Positions 8,417 to 19,572 of a DNA stretch of 64,000 bases are shown here, one piece after another; position 1 is the first letter of the stretch, and each line of letters opens with the position of its first letter. The position numbers and the translations under genes are program-made. The DNA is from Pseudomonadales bacterium (GTDB lineage Bacteria > Pseudomonadota > Gammaproteobacteria > Pseudomonadales > Azotimanducaceae): the NCBI GenBank assembly GCA_022827245.1, contig JAJDTI010000089.1, forward strand, positions 21,810 to 85,809, in the 5' to 3' direction. The notes below the pieces were generated by a model. The model worked only from the letters and a program-made list of their open reading frames with translations, searched no databases and was not told the origin of the DNA.

Positions 8417-8457
8417 GGGAGCTCGGGCCGTCCCCTGTCTCGGTTGCACGGCTTGCA

Positions 8458-8493
8458 CGGCAGACATGCGCCTCAGCGTGCGAGATAATGGCG
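8458..8493 (+). promoter_or_regulatory. promoter of the cytochrome gene within the second copy of the 36-bp repeat
   Basis: A -35-like CAGACA (8461-8466) and -10 GATAAT (8484-8489) are separated by 17 bases, and the gene starts about 38 bases after the -10. This is the downstream partner of the direct repeat at 7691-7726. Confidence 0.55.
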
Positions 8494-8526
8494 ACACTAG
8501 GTAGCGGGGCCTCGAGGGGAAGCGTC

Positions 8527-8964
8527 TTGAAACGACTGTACGCACTGGCAGGCATGCTGCTCGCCGCGGCCTGGGTCGGGGCCGCGGCGCTCCCGGCGGG
8601 CACCGACGACGAGATCCGCGCGCGCATCGCCCCCGTCGGCACGTCCTGCATGGAGACCGACGAGATGTGCGGCGACGTTGCCGCGCCCGCTCCGCCCCCG
8701 GAGCCGGCCGTGGCCGAAGCCGCGGTGCCGCTGACGGGAGAGCAGATCTACGACCGCTTCTGCTTCGCCTGCCACGCCACCGGCGTCGGCAACGCGCCCC
8801 TGCTGCACGACGCCGAGCAATGGGCGCCCCGAGTCGCCAAGGGCATGGATTCCATGCTGCAGACGAGCATGACCGGGTTGGGCGCGATGCCGCCGAAGGG
8901 CACGTGCATGGCGTGTTCCGAGGAGGAGATGGTCGCGGCCATCGAGTACCTCATCGGCAGCTGA
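8527..8964 (+). CDS. cytochrome c5-family monoheme protein, periplasmic
   Basis: A 145-aa exported c-type cytochrome. Residues 1 to about 23 form a signal peptide (MKRLYALAGMLLAAAWVGAAA). After an Ala/Pro-rich linker, the heme site is CFACHATG (Cys-x-x-Cys-His), and the axial Met is in GLGAMPPKG. A second Cys pair, CMAC, near the C-terminus is typical of cytochrome c5. The TTG start at 8527 is chosen because GAGGGGAAG sits 5-8 bases upstream and the signal peptide begins there; longer in-frame starts would read through the promoter. It probably carries electrons to a terminal oxidase. Confidence 0.85.
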   Translation: MKRLYALAGMLLAAAWVGAAALPAGTDDEIRARIAPVGTSCMETDEMCGDVAAPAPPPEPAVAEAAVPLTGEQIYDRFCFACHATGVGNAPLLHDAEQWAPRVAKGMDSMLQTSMTGLGAMPPKGTCMACSEEEMVAAIEYLIGS

Positions 8965-8980
8965 GCCGCTCACCTGCCGC

Positions 8981-10612
8981 TCAGCCGACACGATAGGCGA
9001 GCGCCTCCGCGACGTGGGACCCGTCGATCGATCGCGCGCCGGCGAGGTCCGCGATCGTCCGCGCCACCTTCTGCACGCGATGTATGGCGCGCGCGGATAG
9101 GCCGTAGCGCCGTACCGCGAGCTTCAGGAGCTTCCGTCCACCGGCGTCGAGCGCGCAGTGGCGCTCGACCTCCCGCGCGTCCAGGTCCCGGTTGTACTTT
9201 CCCCGGCCGTCCAGTTGCGCGCCTCGCGTGGCCTCGACCCGGCGTCGGAGGTCCGCCTCGTCGAACGCTGGCGCACGCTCCCACAGCTCGTCCTCGTCGA
9301 CGGGACCCACTTCCACGTTGAGGTCGATGCGGTCGAGCAACGGACCGGACAGCCGGCTCCGGTAGCGCTGGACCTGCTGGGGCGTACAGCGGCAGCGCGT
9401 CTCGTCGCACACCAGTCCGGCGGGACAGGGGTTCATCGCCGCAACCAACTGGAACCCGGCCGGGAAGCGGCACCGCTCCCGGACCCTCGAGACGACCACC
9501 TCCGAGGACTCCAACGGTTCCCGCAGCGACTCGAGCGCGTCACGCCGGAACTCGGGGAACTCGTCCAGGAACAGCACGCCCCGGTGCGCCAGCGAGACCT
9601 CGCCGGGCAGTATGGGCGTACCGCCGCCGATCAGGGCGGCCGCGGATGCCGTGTGGTGCGGATTCCGGAAGGGACGCAGCTCCGGGTCCCGGCGGTCGCG
9701 CCCGGCCGCCGAGTAGATATTCGCCACCTCCACGGCCTCCACCGGCGCGAGTGGAGGCAGCAGTCCGGTCAGCCGCTGTGCAAGCATCGTCTTGCCCGTT
9801 CCCGGCGGCCCGCGCAGCAGCAGGTGGTGGCCGCCGGCCGCGGCCACGGTCAACGCGCGCTTGGCGGCCAACTGGCCCTTGACGTCCCGCAGGGACGGAA
9901 CGCCGGCGGCCGGACCCGTCCGGGGGCGCGGTGGAAGGGGCCGCGCGGCGGGTTCCCTGGCACGAGCGAGCTGCACGGCCTCGGCCAGCGTGCGCACCGG
10001 ATACAGCCTGGGAGCCCGCGCTGCAGGACGGCGCGGGCCGGTAGCCTGCGCGATGGGACCCAGCTCCCGCGCGTTCCCCATCGGAAACACCAGTCCGCGG
10101 CCGGCCGCGTCCGCCGCCATCGCCGCACCGAAGCAGCCACGCACGCCGCGCACCTCTCCGTACAGGGACAGCTCGCCGATGAACTCCAGGTCTTCCAGGT
10201 GTCGCGCCGGGATCTGCCGGGTCGCGGCCAGGATGCTCATGGCGATGGCGAGGTCGAAGCGGCTGCCGTGCTTGGCGAGGTCCGCCGGCGCCAGGTTCAC
10301 GACGAGCTGGCCGCTCGGAAACTCGAGTTCCATCGTCTTGATCGCGCTCTTGACCCGATCCCGGGCTTCCCGCACGGCGGTCTGCGCCATGCCGACCACC
10401 GAGAAACCCGACGTGCCGCCCGGCCGGTGCGCCTCGATGGTCACTTCCGGCGCCTCGACCCCGCTCTGGGCGCGGCTGTGTACGCGCAGCCAGGGCTGCG
10501 GCGGCGGTTGCGCCGCACGTTCCTCCGGGATTTCCCCCGGCTCGCCCCCCGGCTCGCCCTCGGGCCCGCCCCCACCCGGCGCCGTCCCGGGTTCCGTGTG
10601 CACGTCAGCCAT
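8981..10612 (-). CDS. yifB: YifB/ComM-family Mg-chelatase-like AAA+ ATPase
   Basis: A 543-aa ATPase. The N-terminal third is a ChlI/Lon-type domain (GFSVVGMAQTAVREARDRVK and VVNLAPADLAKHGSRFDLAI); the central AAA+ module has Walker A GPPGTGKTM and Walker B GVLFLDEFPEF; the C-terminus is the Mg_chelatase_C domain. ComM-type members are hexameric helicases aiding branch migration in natural transformation. Start: ATG 10612 (MADVHTEPG); an upstream in-frame start would add 29 unconvincing residues. A Pro/Gly/Glu-rich segment of about 40 residues before the conserved domain is unusual. It sits next to the PII/amtB unit, as in Pseudomonas. Confidence 0.92.
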   Translation of the reverse strand: MADVHTEPGTAPGGGGPEGEPGGEPGEIPEERAAQPPPQPWLRVHSRAQSGVEAPEVTIEAHRPGGTSGFSVVGMAQTAVREARDRVKSAIKTMELEFPSGQLVVNLAPADLAKHGSRFDLAIAMSILAATRQIPARHLEDLEFIGELSLYGEVRGVRGCFGAAMAADAAGRGLVFPMGNARELGPIAQATGPRRPAARAPRLYPVRTLAEAVQLARAREPAARPLPPRPRTGPAAGVPSLRDVKGQLAAKRALTVAAAGGHHLLLRGPPGTGKTMLAQRLTGLLPPLAPVEAVEVANIYSAAGRDRRDPELRPFRNPHHTASAAALIGGGTPILPGEVSLAHRGVLFLDEFPEFRRDALESLREPLESSEVVVSRVRERCRFPAGFQLVAAMNPCPAGLVCDETRCRCTPQQVQRYRSRLSGPLLDRIDLNVEVGPVDEDELWERAPAFDEADLRRRVEATRGAQLDGRGKYNRDLDAREVERHCALDAGGRKLLKLAVRRYGLSARAIHRVQKVARTIADLAGARSIDGSHVAEALAYRVG

Positions 10613-10758
10613 CCATCGAGTGTCGCAGCCGTCGACCGGCGGCGCGATGGCAGGTTTCCCCCAAACGCGTACGCCATCGTCCCGACTCCGGGGGAGCAAT
10701 CGCCGCCAACGCGGGACAGTCTGCTAGTGTGGAGCGCGCCGATGACCCGGATTGGGTG

Positions 10759-11502
10759 ATGCCCGCCTCGATAGGCGAACTGAACGAACGATCGCTCCAT
10801 CGGGCGCTGAAGCGGCGCTACGCCGCTCGGGGCGGTGCCGCCGAGGTCGCCGTCGGAAGCTACGTGGCCGACGTGGTGCTGGGCGACCGCATCGTCGAGA
10901 TACAGACCGGCTCCTTCTCCGCGCTCCGGCACAAGCTGCCGCGGCTGCTCGCCGAACATCCCGTGACGCTGGTGCATCCCATCGCTCGGGACCGCTTCAT
11001 CGTCCGGATCGAGCACGCGCCCGAGGACGGTGCGGAGCCGGTCCTCCTCGCCCCGCGGCGCAGGTCACCCAAGCACGGCTCGCCATTCGACGTGTTCCAC
11101 GCGCTCACCGGCACCCCGACGCTGCTCGACCATCCCAACCTGACGCTCGACATCGTGATGGTGATCGACGAGGACCTCCGCGTGCCGTACCAGGGAAAGC
11201 GCCGGCGAAGGCGGCGGGACTGGATCAGCGTCGACCGGCGCCTGCTGGAGGTCGTGGAGACGCACACCATCGGGGGGATGGCGGATCTCTTCGCCATGGT
11301 CGACCCCGAACTCCCGGAGGCGTTCACGTCGCGGAATCTCTCCGAGGCCATGGGCTCGTCGCGCCGGCTGGGCCAGCGCGCGGCCTTCTGTTTCCGCGAG
11401 GCCGGGGTCAGCGAGATCTGCGGAAAACAGGACCGGTTCGTGCTCTATCGACGGACCGGCGATCCCGCTGCCATTCCAACCCCGGCCGGGCCGGGCCGGT
11501 AG
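10759..11502 (+). CDS. uncharacterised protein with a nuclease-like N-terminal motif (DUF8091-like)
   Basis: A protein of 247 aa. It opens with MPASIGELNERSLHRALKRR, then SYVADVVLGDRIVEIQTGSF: a D-x(n)-E-x-Q arrangement like a PD-(D/E)XK nuclease core in which Gln replaces Lys. The rest includes a basic block (GKRRRRRRDW) and a helical C-terminus that could be a winged helix. I recall similar unnamed proteins in Gammaproteobacteria, sometimes labelled DUF8091, but the exact family is uncertain. ATG 10759 is preferred because homologues begin at this Met; GTG 10729 in frame would add ten residues. It is divergent from yifB. Confidence 0.65.
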   Translation: MPASIGELNERSLHRALKRRYAARGGAAEVAVGSYVADVVLGDRIVEIQTGSFSALRHKLPRLLAEHPVTLVHPIARDRFIVRIEHAPEDGAEPVLLAPRRRSPKHGSPFDVFHALTGTPTLLDHPNLTLDIVMVIDEDLRVPYQGKRRRRRRDWISVDRRLLEVVETHTIGGMADLFAMVDPELPEAFTSRNLSEAMGSSRRLGQRAAFCFREAGVSEICGKQDRFVLYRRTGDPAAIPTPAGPGR

Positions 11503-11545
11503 GAAATCCGGGCCAATTGAGTGACAATCGCCGGGCATGCTTTAG

Positions 11546-11908
<363 letters not shown>

Positions 11909-11945
11909 ACGTCCGCCTTCGCGACCGCCGGTCGCCAATCCGTAG

Positions 11946-11966
11946 GGGCCGCCCTCGTGGCGGCCC
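11946..11966 (+). terminator. GC-rich hairpin after the first PII gene
   Basis: GGGCCGCC pairs perfectly with GGCGGCCC around a five-base loop, about 40 bases after the stop codon. There is no T-run, so it may be a weak terminator or mRNA-stabilising hairpin. The rest of the 374-base gap (11909-12282) contains no recognised gene or regulatory element. Confidence 0.45.
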
Positions 11967-12282
11967 GTTCCGAAATCGGGCACATCCCAACTCCCGCCCA
12001 CCGCAAGCGCTCACGGGGCGCACCAACTTAGGGCACACAGTGCCCGGCAATCGGGCAATCGCCCGAGCCGGCCGGACACGCAACCCACTGTTGTCCCTTC
12101 CACGTCTGTAACCGAACCGCAACGGAGCGGCCTGCTCCGCAGGTGGCACGGTATATGCAGCATGCAAGGCGCTTGGGGGACCGGCGCAACTTCGCGGGGA
12201 GCAGACGAACGGCGAGGCGGCGCCCGCATCGTCCACAGGCAGTCGATTTCAGAAACGGGATAGAGAGAGGTTTAGGACGCAA

Positions 12283-13390
<1,108 letters not shown>

Positions 13391-13459
13391 GCGGGACCTC
13401 GAGCCCCGGGGCTACGCGAGGGCTTGCGACCCCTCGCAGGAATACACAGGAGAGTCACA

Positions 13460-14707
13460 GTGGAAGACCTGATCCAAACCAACTACGCCATCGACACGTT
13501 CTACTTCCTGGTCATGGGTGTCCTCGTCATGTTCATGGCGTGCGGCTTCTCCATGCTCGAAGCCGGCATGGTGCGCGCCAAGAACACCGCGGAGATCCTC
13601 ACCAAGAACGTCTCGCTCTACTCCGTCGCCTGCATCATGTACCTGCTCATCGGCTACCACATCATGTACGTGGGCGGGACCGAGGCGGGCGGTATCTTCC
13701 CGAGCTTCGGCTTCCTGCTGCAGCCCGAGAACACCGCGGAGGCGGTCGTCGCGAGCGGCGGCGACACGTACTACTCCAACCGCTCGGACTACTTCTTCCA
13801 GGTCGTGTTCGTGGCGACGGCCATGTCCATCGTGTCCGGGGCCGTCGCGGAGCGGATGAAGCTCTGGGCGTTCCTCGCCTTCGCCGTCGTGATGACCGCG
13901 ATCATCTACCCGGTGCAGGGCATGTGGACCTGGGGCGGCGGGTGGCTCTCGGAAGCCGGGTACTCCGACTTCGCCGGTTCCGGGATCGTGCACATGTGCG
14001 GCGCCGCCGCCGCGCTCGCCGGGGTCCTGCTCCTCGGCCCGCGTGCGGGCAAGTACGCCTCCGACGGCCGCGTGAACGCCATACCGGGCTGCAACATGCC
14101 CCTCGCGACCCTCGGGATGTTCGTCCTGTGGTTCGGGTGGTTCGGCTTCAACGGCGGTTCCGAACTCAAGCTCTCGAACGTCGACGAGGCGAACGCGGTC
14201 GCGCAGGTGTTCGTCAACACCAACATCGCGGCCTGCGGCGGCCTGGTCGCCGCGCTCATCCTGGCGCGCATCTGGTTCGGCAAGGCGGATCTCACGATGG
14301 CCCTGAACGGCGCCCTGGCGGGGCTCGTGGCCATCACGGCCGACCCGCTGTCCGGGAGCGCCTTCTGGTCGATGATCGTCGGCGCCATCGGCGGACTGAT
14401 CGTCGTTGCCTCGATCGTGCTACTCGACCGGCTGCGGATCGACGACCCGGTCGGCGCCATCAGCGTGCACGGCACGTGCGGCATCTGGGGCATCATCGCG
14501 GTCGTCTTCAGCAACGACGACGCCACCATCGGCGGACAGTTGCTCGGCATCGTCGGCATCTTCGGCTGGGTGTTCATTGCGAGCCTCATCGTATGGGCCA
14601 TCCTCAAGTACGCGATGGGAATCCGCATCTCCGAAGAAGACGAGGAACGCGGCGCCGACGTCTCCGAGACGGGCATCGAGGCCTATCCGGAGTTCTCGCA
14701 GGGTTAA
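13460..14707 (+). CDS. amtB: ammonium transporter AmtB
   Basis: A 415-aa inner-membrane ammonium channel with about eleven helices. Seen: [18 protein letters not shown] in the first helix region, the pore histidines in [11 protein letters not shown] and [11 protein letters not shown] (the twin-His pair), [22 protein letters not shown] for the Phe gate and ammonium site, and the cytoplasmic C-tail ending [11 protein letters not shown] that contacts GlnK. GTG 13460 is chosen because CAGGAGAG lies just upstream; there is no obvious signal peptide, unlike E. coli AmtB, so the first helix is at the N-terminus. Probably co-transcribed with the preceding PII gene and ended by the strong terminator at 14748. 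Confidence 0.95.
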   Translation: MEDLIQTNYAIDTFYFLVMGVLVMFMACGFSMLEAGMVRAKNTAEILTKNVSLYSVACIMYLLIGYHIMYVGGTEAGGIFPSFGFLLQPENTAEAVVASGGDTYYSNRSDYFFQVVFVATAMSIVSGAVAERMKLWAFLAFAVVMTAIIYPVQGMWTWGGGWLSEAGYSDFAGSGIVHMCGAAAALAGVLLLGPRAGKYASDGRVNAIPGCNMPLATLGMFVLWFGWFGFNGGSELKLSNVDEANAVAQVFVNTNIAACGGLVAALILARIWFGKADLTMALNGALAGLVAITADPLSGSAFWSMIVGAIGGLIVVASIVLLDRLRIDDPVGAISVHGTCGIWGIIAVVFSNDDATIGGQLLGIVGIFGWVFIASLIVWAILKYAMGIRISEEDEERGADVSETGIEAYPEFSQG

Positions 14708-14747
14708 GCGACCGGCCGGTCGTACCGGCACGGGTTTCCCCCTGGAC

Positions 14748-14773
14748 GGGGCGCTTCGGCGCCCCTTTTTTTT
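14748..14773 (+). terminator. rho-independent terminator of the PII-amtB unit
   Basis: GGGGCGC and GCGCCCC form a 7-bp stem capped by a TTCG tetraloop and followed by eight T residues, 41 bases after the amtB stop. A textbook intrinsic terminator. Confidence 0.95.
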
Positions 14774-14826
14774 GCCCACCCGGCGTCCGGGACGCCCCGG
14801 GCGCACCGTCCCGTAGAATGGTGCCC

Positions 14827-16425
14827 ATGCACGCACCGCCACACCCCGCCCCGTTGGAGACGCTCCGGTTCGACAACCGGTTCGTCGCCGAACTCCCCGC
14901 CGACCCCGAAACCGCGAACTTCCGCCGCCAGGTATCTGGCGCGTGCTACTCGCGCGTCATGCCCCAGGTAGCCCCGGCGCCGAAGCTCGTCGCATGGTCG
15001 CGCGAGGCGGCGGCCCTCGTCGACCTGCCGGCCGAGCCGGCGGACGCGGACGGGTACGCCGAGGTCCTCGCCGGCAACCGGGTGCTCGATGGCATGGAAC
15101 CCATAGCCACCTGTTATGGCGGCCACCAGTTCGGGAACTGGGCGGGACAGCTCGGCGACGGGCGGGCCATCAACCTCGGCGAGGTCGTCAACGGCCGCGG
15201 CGAGCGCTGGACGCTGCAGCTCAAGGGCGCGGGTCCGACCCCGTATTCCCGCACCGCCGACGGCCTGGCCGTGCTGCGTTCGTCCCTGCGCGAGTTCCTG
15301 TGCAGCGAGGCGATGTTCCATCTCGGCGTCCCGACCACGCGCGCGCTGTCGCTGGTGCTGACCGGCGAGCAGGTGGTCCGGGACATCCTCTACGACGGCC
15401 ATCCGGCGCCGGAGCCGGGGGCCGTCGTGTGCCGTGTCGCGCCTTCCTTCACCCGCTTCGGGCACTTCGAGCTCCTCGCGGCCCGCCGCGACACCGAACT
15501 CCTGCGCCGGTTGCTCGACTTCACGATCGCGACCGACTTCCCCGAACTCGCCGACGACAACGCGCCCAAGGACCGGTACGCACGCTGGTTCGCCGACGTG
15601 TCGGCGCGGACGGTGGACATGATCGTGCACTGGATGCGCGTCGGCTTCGTGCACGGCGTGATGAACACGGACAACATGAGCGTGCTCGGCCTCACCATCG
15701 ACTACGGGCCGTACGGCTGGCTCGAGGGCTACGACCCGGACTGGACGCCCAACACCACCGATGCGGCCACGCGGCGGTACCGCTACGGCCAGCAACCGGC
15801 GATCGCGCAGTGGAACCTGCTGCGGCTCGCGCACGCCATCCTGCCCCTCGTCGGGGACGCCGAGCCCCTCGAGGCCGTGCTCACGGATTTCGCGCGACGG
15901 TATGCCGACGAGTCGGCGGCGATGACCGCGCGGAAACTGGGGCTTGAGCGCTGCGAACAGGAACGCGACGAGCGCCTCTTCGGAGAGCTGTTTGCGATCT
16001 TCGCCAAGGCCGAGACGGACATGACCCTGTTCTTCCGCAACCTCGCCCGCGTCGACCTGGACGCGGTGAGCGTCGAGCCGCTGCGCGAGGCGTGGTACGA
16101 CCCCGGGGCCCTCACGCCGGCCCTGCGCGAGCGGTGCGAGGCCTGGCTCGAAGCGTACGCCGGCCGCGTTCGCCAGGACGGCACGCCGGACGACGCGAGG
16201 GTCGCGCGCATGAACGCGAACAATCCCCGTTTCGTGTTGCGCAACTACCTCGCCCAACAGGCGATAGACCAGGCCGAGGCGGGCGACTTCGACATGATCC
16301 ACGAACTCCTGGACGTGCTGCGCCGGCCGTACGACGAGCAGCCCGGCAAGGAGGCCTTCGCCGGGAAGCGCCCGGAGTGGGCGCGGCACCGGGCCGGCTG
16401 CTCGATGCTCTCCTGCAGTTCCTGA
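14827..16425 (+). CDS. selO: SelO family protein AMPylase (YdiU)
   Basis: A pseudokinase-fold enzyme of 532 aa that transfers AMP from ATP to protein side chains; bacterial members respond to oxidative stress. Seen: the N-terminal [67 protein letters not shown] (catalytic/metal region); [15 protein letters not shown] near the C-terminus; and the redox-type ending CSMLSCSS, where eukaryotic homologues carry Cys-x-x-Sec. The in-frame ATG 14818 would add three residues; no clear ribosome-binding site separates the two. thrC begins two bases after the stop, so the two are probably co-transcribed. Confidence 0.95.
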   Translation: MHAPPHPAPLETLRFDNRFVAELPADPETANFRRQVSGACYSRVMPQVAPAPKLVAWSREAAALVDLPAEPADADGYAEVLAGNRVLDGMEPIATCYGGHQFGNWAGQLGDGRAINLGEVVNGRGERWTLQLKGAGPTPYSRTADGLAVLRSSLREFLCSEAMFHLGVPTTRALSLVLTGEQVVRDILYDGHPAPEPGAVVCRVAPSFTRFGHFELLAARRDTELLRRLLDFTIATDFPELADDNAPKDRYARWFADVSARTVDMIVHWMRVGFVHGVMNTDNMSVLGLTIDYGPYGWLEGYDPDWTPNTTDAATRRYRYGQQPAIAQWNLLRLAHAILPLVGDAEPLEAVLTDFARRYADESAAMTARKLGLERCEQERDERLFGELFAIFAKAETDMTLFFRNLARVDLDAVSVEPLREAWYDPGALTPALRERCEAWLEAYAGRVRQDGTPDDARVARMNANNPRFVLRNYLAQQAIDQAEAGDFDMIHELLDVLRRPYDEQPGKEAFAGKRPEWARHRAGCSMLSCSS

Positions 16426-16427
16426 AC

Positions 16428-17795
16428 ATGCGATACATCAGTACCCGCGGCGCCACCCCGCCGCTGTCCTTCCAGGACGCCGTCCTGACCGGGCTGGCCC
16501 CGGACGGCGGGCTGCTCCTGCCCGAAGCGCTGCCGTCCTTCGCCGATCGGCTGAACGACTGGCGCGCACTGCCGTTCCCGGAACTGGCCGTCGAGGTGTT
16601 CGCGCGGTTCGCCGACGACATCCCGCGGGCACGCATCGAGGAGATCGTCCGCAGCGCCTATGCGACCTTCCGCCACCCGGAAGTCGTGCCGCTGGTCGAC
16701 CTCGGGCGCCTCCAGGTCATGGAGCTCTTCCACGGGCCGACACTGGCCTTCAAGGACGTGGCGCTGCAGGTCCTCGGACGCCTGTTCGAGCACATCGTGA
16801 CCGCGCGCGGAACGCGGCTCAACGTGCTCTGCGCGACCAGCGGCGACACCGGCAGCGCCGCCATCGCCGGCATCCGGGGCCGCGCCGGCATGGGCGTGTT
16901 CGTGCTGTACCCGGAGGGCCGCACCAGCGCGCTGCAGGAACTGCAGATGACCACCGTGCCGGACGAGAACGTCCACTGCATCGCCATCGACGGGACCTTC
17001 GACGACTGCCAGCGCATCGTGAAGGCGATCTTCAACGACCTCGACTTCAAGGCGAAGCACGGCCTCGGCGCCGCCAACTCCGTGAACTGGGCCCGCGTCC
17101 TCGCCCAGACGGCCTACTACCTGCACGGCGCCCTGCGCTTCGACGAACCTGTCTCGTTCAGCGTCCCCACGGGGAACTTCGGCAACATCCTGGCCGGCTA
17201 CCTCGCCCGCGCGATGGGCGCGCCGATCGACCGGCTCGTGCTCGGCACCAACGACAACGACATCCTCGCGCGGTTCTTCCAGACCGGCGTCTACAGCGTC
17301 GGCGAGACCCGCCGGACGATCAGCCCGTCGATGGACATCCAGGTCGCGAGCAACTTCGAGCGCTTCGTCTACTACCGGCTCGGCTGCGACCCGGCCGCGC
17401 TCCAGGCGTTCATGACGACGTTCGCCGCCGAGGGCGTGGCCCGCATCGACGGGGGCGTGCCGGAAGACGAGGGGATTCTCGCGACCGCCGTCGACGAGCC
17501 GGCGACGATGGCCGCGATGTCGGAGCTGTACGCCCGTAGCGGATACGTGGTGGACCCCCATACGGCCGTCGGCGTCGCGGCGGCGTCGCGGTTCCCGGAG
17601 TACCAGCCGATGATCTGCCTGGCCGCCGCGCACCCGGCCAAGTTCCCCGAGTCGGTGGACCGGGCCGTGGGCGAGGCGGTCGCCCGGCACGCGCTGTTGG
17701 ACGGGCTCGCCGGGAAGCCGCAGCGGAAAACCCTGCTGCCCCCGGATCTCGAGACCGTGCAGGCGTTCATCGCGCCGCGGGCCGGAGAAGCGTAG
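16428..17795 (+). CDS. thrC: threonine synthase
   Basis: A 455-aa PLP enzyme converting O-phosphohomoserine to threonine in the cytoplasm. Seen: the N-terminal domain MRYISTRG (3-residue variant of MKYxSTRG), the PLP lysine in GPTLAFKDVALQ, the phosphate-binding CATSGDTGSAA loop, PTGNFGNILAGY, and the C-terminal DPHTAVG. Length is normal for the bacterial class. No other threonine-pathway gene is nearby; it follows selO with a two-base gap. Confidence 0.95.
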   Translation: MRYISTRGATPPLSFQDAVLTGLAPDGGLLLPEALPSFADRLNDWRALPFPELAVEVFARFADDIPRARIEEIVRSAYATFRHPEVVPLVDLGRLQVMELFHGPTLAFKDVALQVLGRLFEHIVTARGTRLNVLCATSGDTGSAAIAGIRGRAGMGVFVLYPEGRTSALQELQMTTVPDENVHCIAIDGTFDDCQRIVKAIFNDLDFKAKHGLGAANSVNWARVLAQTAYYLHGALRFDEPVSFSVPTGNFGNILAGYLARAMGAPIDRLVLGTNDNDILARFFQTGVYSVGETRRTISPSMDIQVASNFERFVYYRLGCDPAALQAFMTTFAAEGVARIDGGVPEDEGILATAVDEPATMAAMSELYARSGYVVDPHTAVGVAAASRFPEYQPMICLAAAHPAKFPESVDRAVGEAVARHALLDGLAGKPQRKTLLPPDLETVQAFIAPRAGEA

Positions 17796-17810
17796 CCCGC
17801 GCCCGCTCCG

Positions 17811-18512
17811 TCACGCCCCGGCCAGCTCCGCGATGGTCCCGGGCAGTTGATCGAGCCGGCCCACCTCGGCGCTCGCGCCGACGGCCGTCCCGTCCCCCGA
17901 ACCGCCGAAGTTCACCCAGATCGTGTGCATCCCGACGTCGCGGGCGCCCTGGATGTCGTCCACCGGCTGGTCGCCGATGTGCACGGTGGCCGAAGCCGGT
18001 ACCCGAGCCCGGGCCAGCGCGGCCTCGAACATCGCGGGGTCCGGCTTGCTCGCGCCCACGTCCGCGGCCGTGAACCCGAACGAGAAGTACCGGTCGAGCC
18101 CCAGGCGCGCGAAGTCCGCGTTGCCGTTCGTCAGCGCCCCCAGCGTGTACCGCTCCGCCAAGACGGCGAGGGTCGCCAGCGCGCCCTCGTAGTACGCGAT
18201 CTCGTGCCGCAGGCGCAGGAACTCGTCGAACGCTCCCGTCGCCAGCCGGTCCGCCTCGGCCCCCGGGCGGCCGCAGAGCATGACCGCCTCGCGCAGCACG
18301 GCGAGCCGCATCCGCGACACGTCATGGGCGATGTCGGGTTGCTTCTCGACCACTTCCGCGCGCAACGCCCACAGCGATGCCGTGTCGAACCTCTCCCCGA
18401 ACTCGGGGACCCGTCGCGTCATCCACTCGCGGCTCGCCAGCTCCGCCCGGCGGATGACGTTGTCCGTCTCCCAGAGCGTGTTGTCGAGATCGAAGGTGAC
18501 GAGTTCGATCAT
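17811..18512 (-). CDS. HAD-superfamily hydrolase, YigB-like
   Basis: A 233-aa Mg-dependent phosphatase. All four HAD motifs are visible: FDLDNTLW (nucleophile and acid), TNGN, SKPDPAMF (Lys) and IGDQPVDDIQGA. It is the last gene of lptM-lysA-dapF-xerC-HAD, the position of yigB in E. coli and of its Pseudomonas counterpart; E. coli YigB dephosphorylates FMN and other small phosphates. Its ATG overlaps the xerC stop (ATGA), implying translational coupling. The substrate cannot be told from sequence. Confidence 0.88.
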   Translation of the reverse strand: MIELVTFDLDNTLWETDNVIRRAELASREWMTRRVPEFGERFDTASLWALRAEVVEKQPDIAHDVSRMRLAVLREAVMLCGRPGAEADRLATGAFDEFLRLRHEIAYYEGALATLAVLAERYTLGALTNGNADFARLGLDRYFSFGFTAADVGASKPDPAMFEAALARARVPASATVHIGDQPVDDIQGARDVGMHTIWVNFGGSGDGTAVGASAEVGRLDQLPGTIAELAGA

Positions 18513-19480
18513 CGTTCCCGGTCCCGGGCCTTGGCGCGCGGGTGTGCGGCGTCGTAGACCTTCGCCAGGTGCTGGAAGTCGAGGTGCGTGTAGATCTGGG
18601 TCGTCGCGATGTCGGCATGACCGAGCAGTTCCTGCACGGCGCGCAGGTCGCCGCTCGACTCGAGCAGGTGGCTCGCGAAGCTGTGCCGCAGCATGTGCGG
18701 GTGCAGGGCGTCGGTGCCGAGTTCGGTCGCGGAGAGTTTCTTGAGCCGCAACTGCACCGTGCGCGGGCTGATGCGGTGCTCGCCGCGCCCCGTGAAGAGC
18801 GGCGCCGACGGTACCGCGCCCGGCCGCGTCGCGAGCCACGCCCGGATGGCCTCGATGGCGGGTTCGCCGAGCGGCACGATCCGGGTCCTGTTCCCCTTGC
18901 CCGTCACCGTCGCGAAACCGTTCGCCAGGTCGACGTCCTTCAGGTCGATCCCCACCAGTTCGGCAAGGCGCACTCCGCAACCGTAGAGGATCTCCAGCAT
19001 GGCGCGGTCCCGGAGCTCGATCTTCGATCCGGGCCTGGCGTCGAAGAGCCGCCCGGCACGGTCGATGTCGAGCGCCTTCGGCAGCGGTTTGCCCCGCTTC
19101 GGGCCCGCGATGCCCGCCGCCGGGTTCGCCGGGAGCACACCGTGCCGGACGGCGAAGGTGAAGAAGGCCCGGAGGCTCGACAGCACACGGCCGATGGTGC
19201 GCGGCGAGCGGCCCCTGGCATGCAGCCGACCGAGATGGGCGCGGACATGCCACGGTCGCGTTGCCGTCCAGTCATCGGCTTCCAGGCCCTCGCGAAACGC
19301 GGCGAGATCACGTCGGTAGGCGGCGACGGTGTGCGCGGAGCAGCGCTTCTCGTGGGCGAGATACTCGACGTAACGCGCGACCAGCGGGTCCGCCTCCGCG
19401 CTCCGGGCGCGCGGGGTCTCCCCGTCCTGCCGGTCGGCGCTATCCCCTTGGCGGGCGCCGTTTGACGAAGCCAGCGGCAC
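18509..19480 (-). CDS. xerC: tyrosine recombinase XerC
   Basis: A 323-aa recombinase that resolves chromosome dimers at dif with XerD. The SAM-like N-terminal domain (ARYVEYLAHEKRCSAHTVAAY) is followed by the catalytic domain with Arg in GCGVRLAELVG, Lys in TGKGNRTR, His/Arg in HPHMLRHSFASHL and the nucleophile Tyr in TTQIYTHL. GTG 19480 is proposed (MPLASSNG); the conserved domain begins about 30 residues in, so the start could be later. It lies between dapF and the HAD gene without the DUF484 gene that usually sits upstream of xerC in this operon. Confidence 0.93.
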   Translation of the reverse strand: MPLASSNGARQGDSADRQDGETPRARSAEADPLVARYVEYLAHEKRCSAHTVAAYRRDLAAFREGLEADDWTATRPWHVRAHLGRLHARGRSPRTIGRVLSSLRAFFTFAVRHGVLPANPAAGIAGPKRGKPLPKALDIDRAGRLFDARPGSKIELRDRAMLEILYGCGVRLAELVGIDLKDVDLANGFATVTGKGNRTRIVPLGEPAIEAIRAWLATRPGAVPSAPLFTGRGEHRISPRTVQLRLKKLSATELGTDALHPHMLRHSFASHLLESSGDLRAVQELLGHADIATTQIYTHLDFQHLAKVYDAAHPRAKARDRER

Positions 19481-19572
19481 ACCTCGAACCGAAATCCCGG
19501 CGGCACTCTGCACCAGGCGATGCCCGCATTCAAGCTCGCGTGGCGCCGGCCAAGCGGGCGCGCCAGCCGAGA

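Noticed and set aside
13540..14700. Very long plus-strand frame overlapping amtB and joining selO
   Set aside because: It is the out-of-frame shadow of amtB. Its translation is Arg-rich with no domain, and selO has its own start near 14827 behind the amtB terminator.
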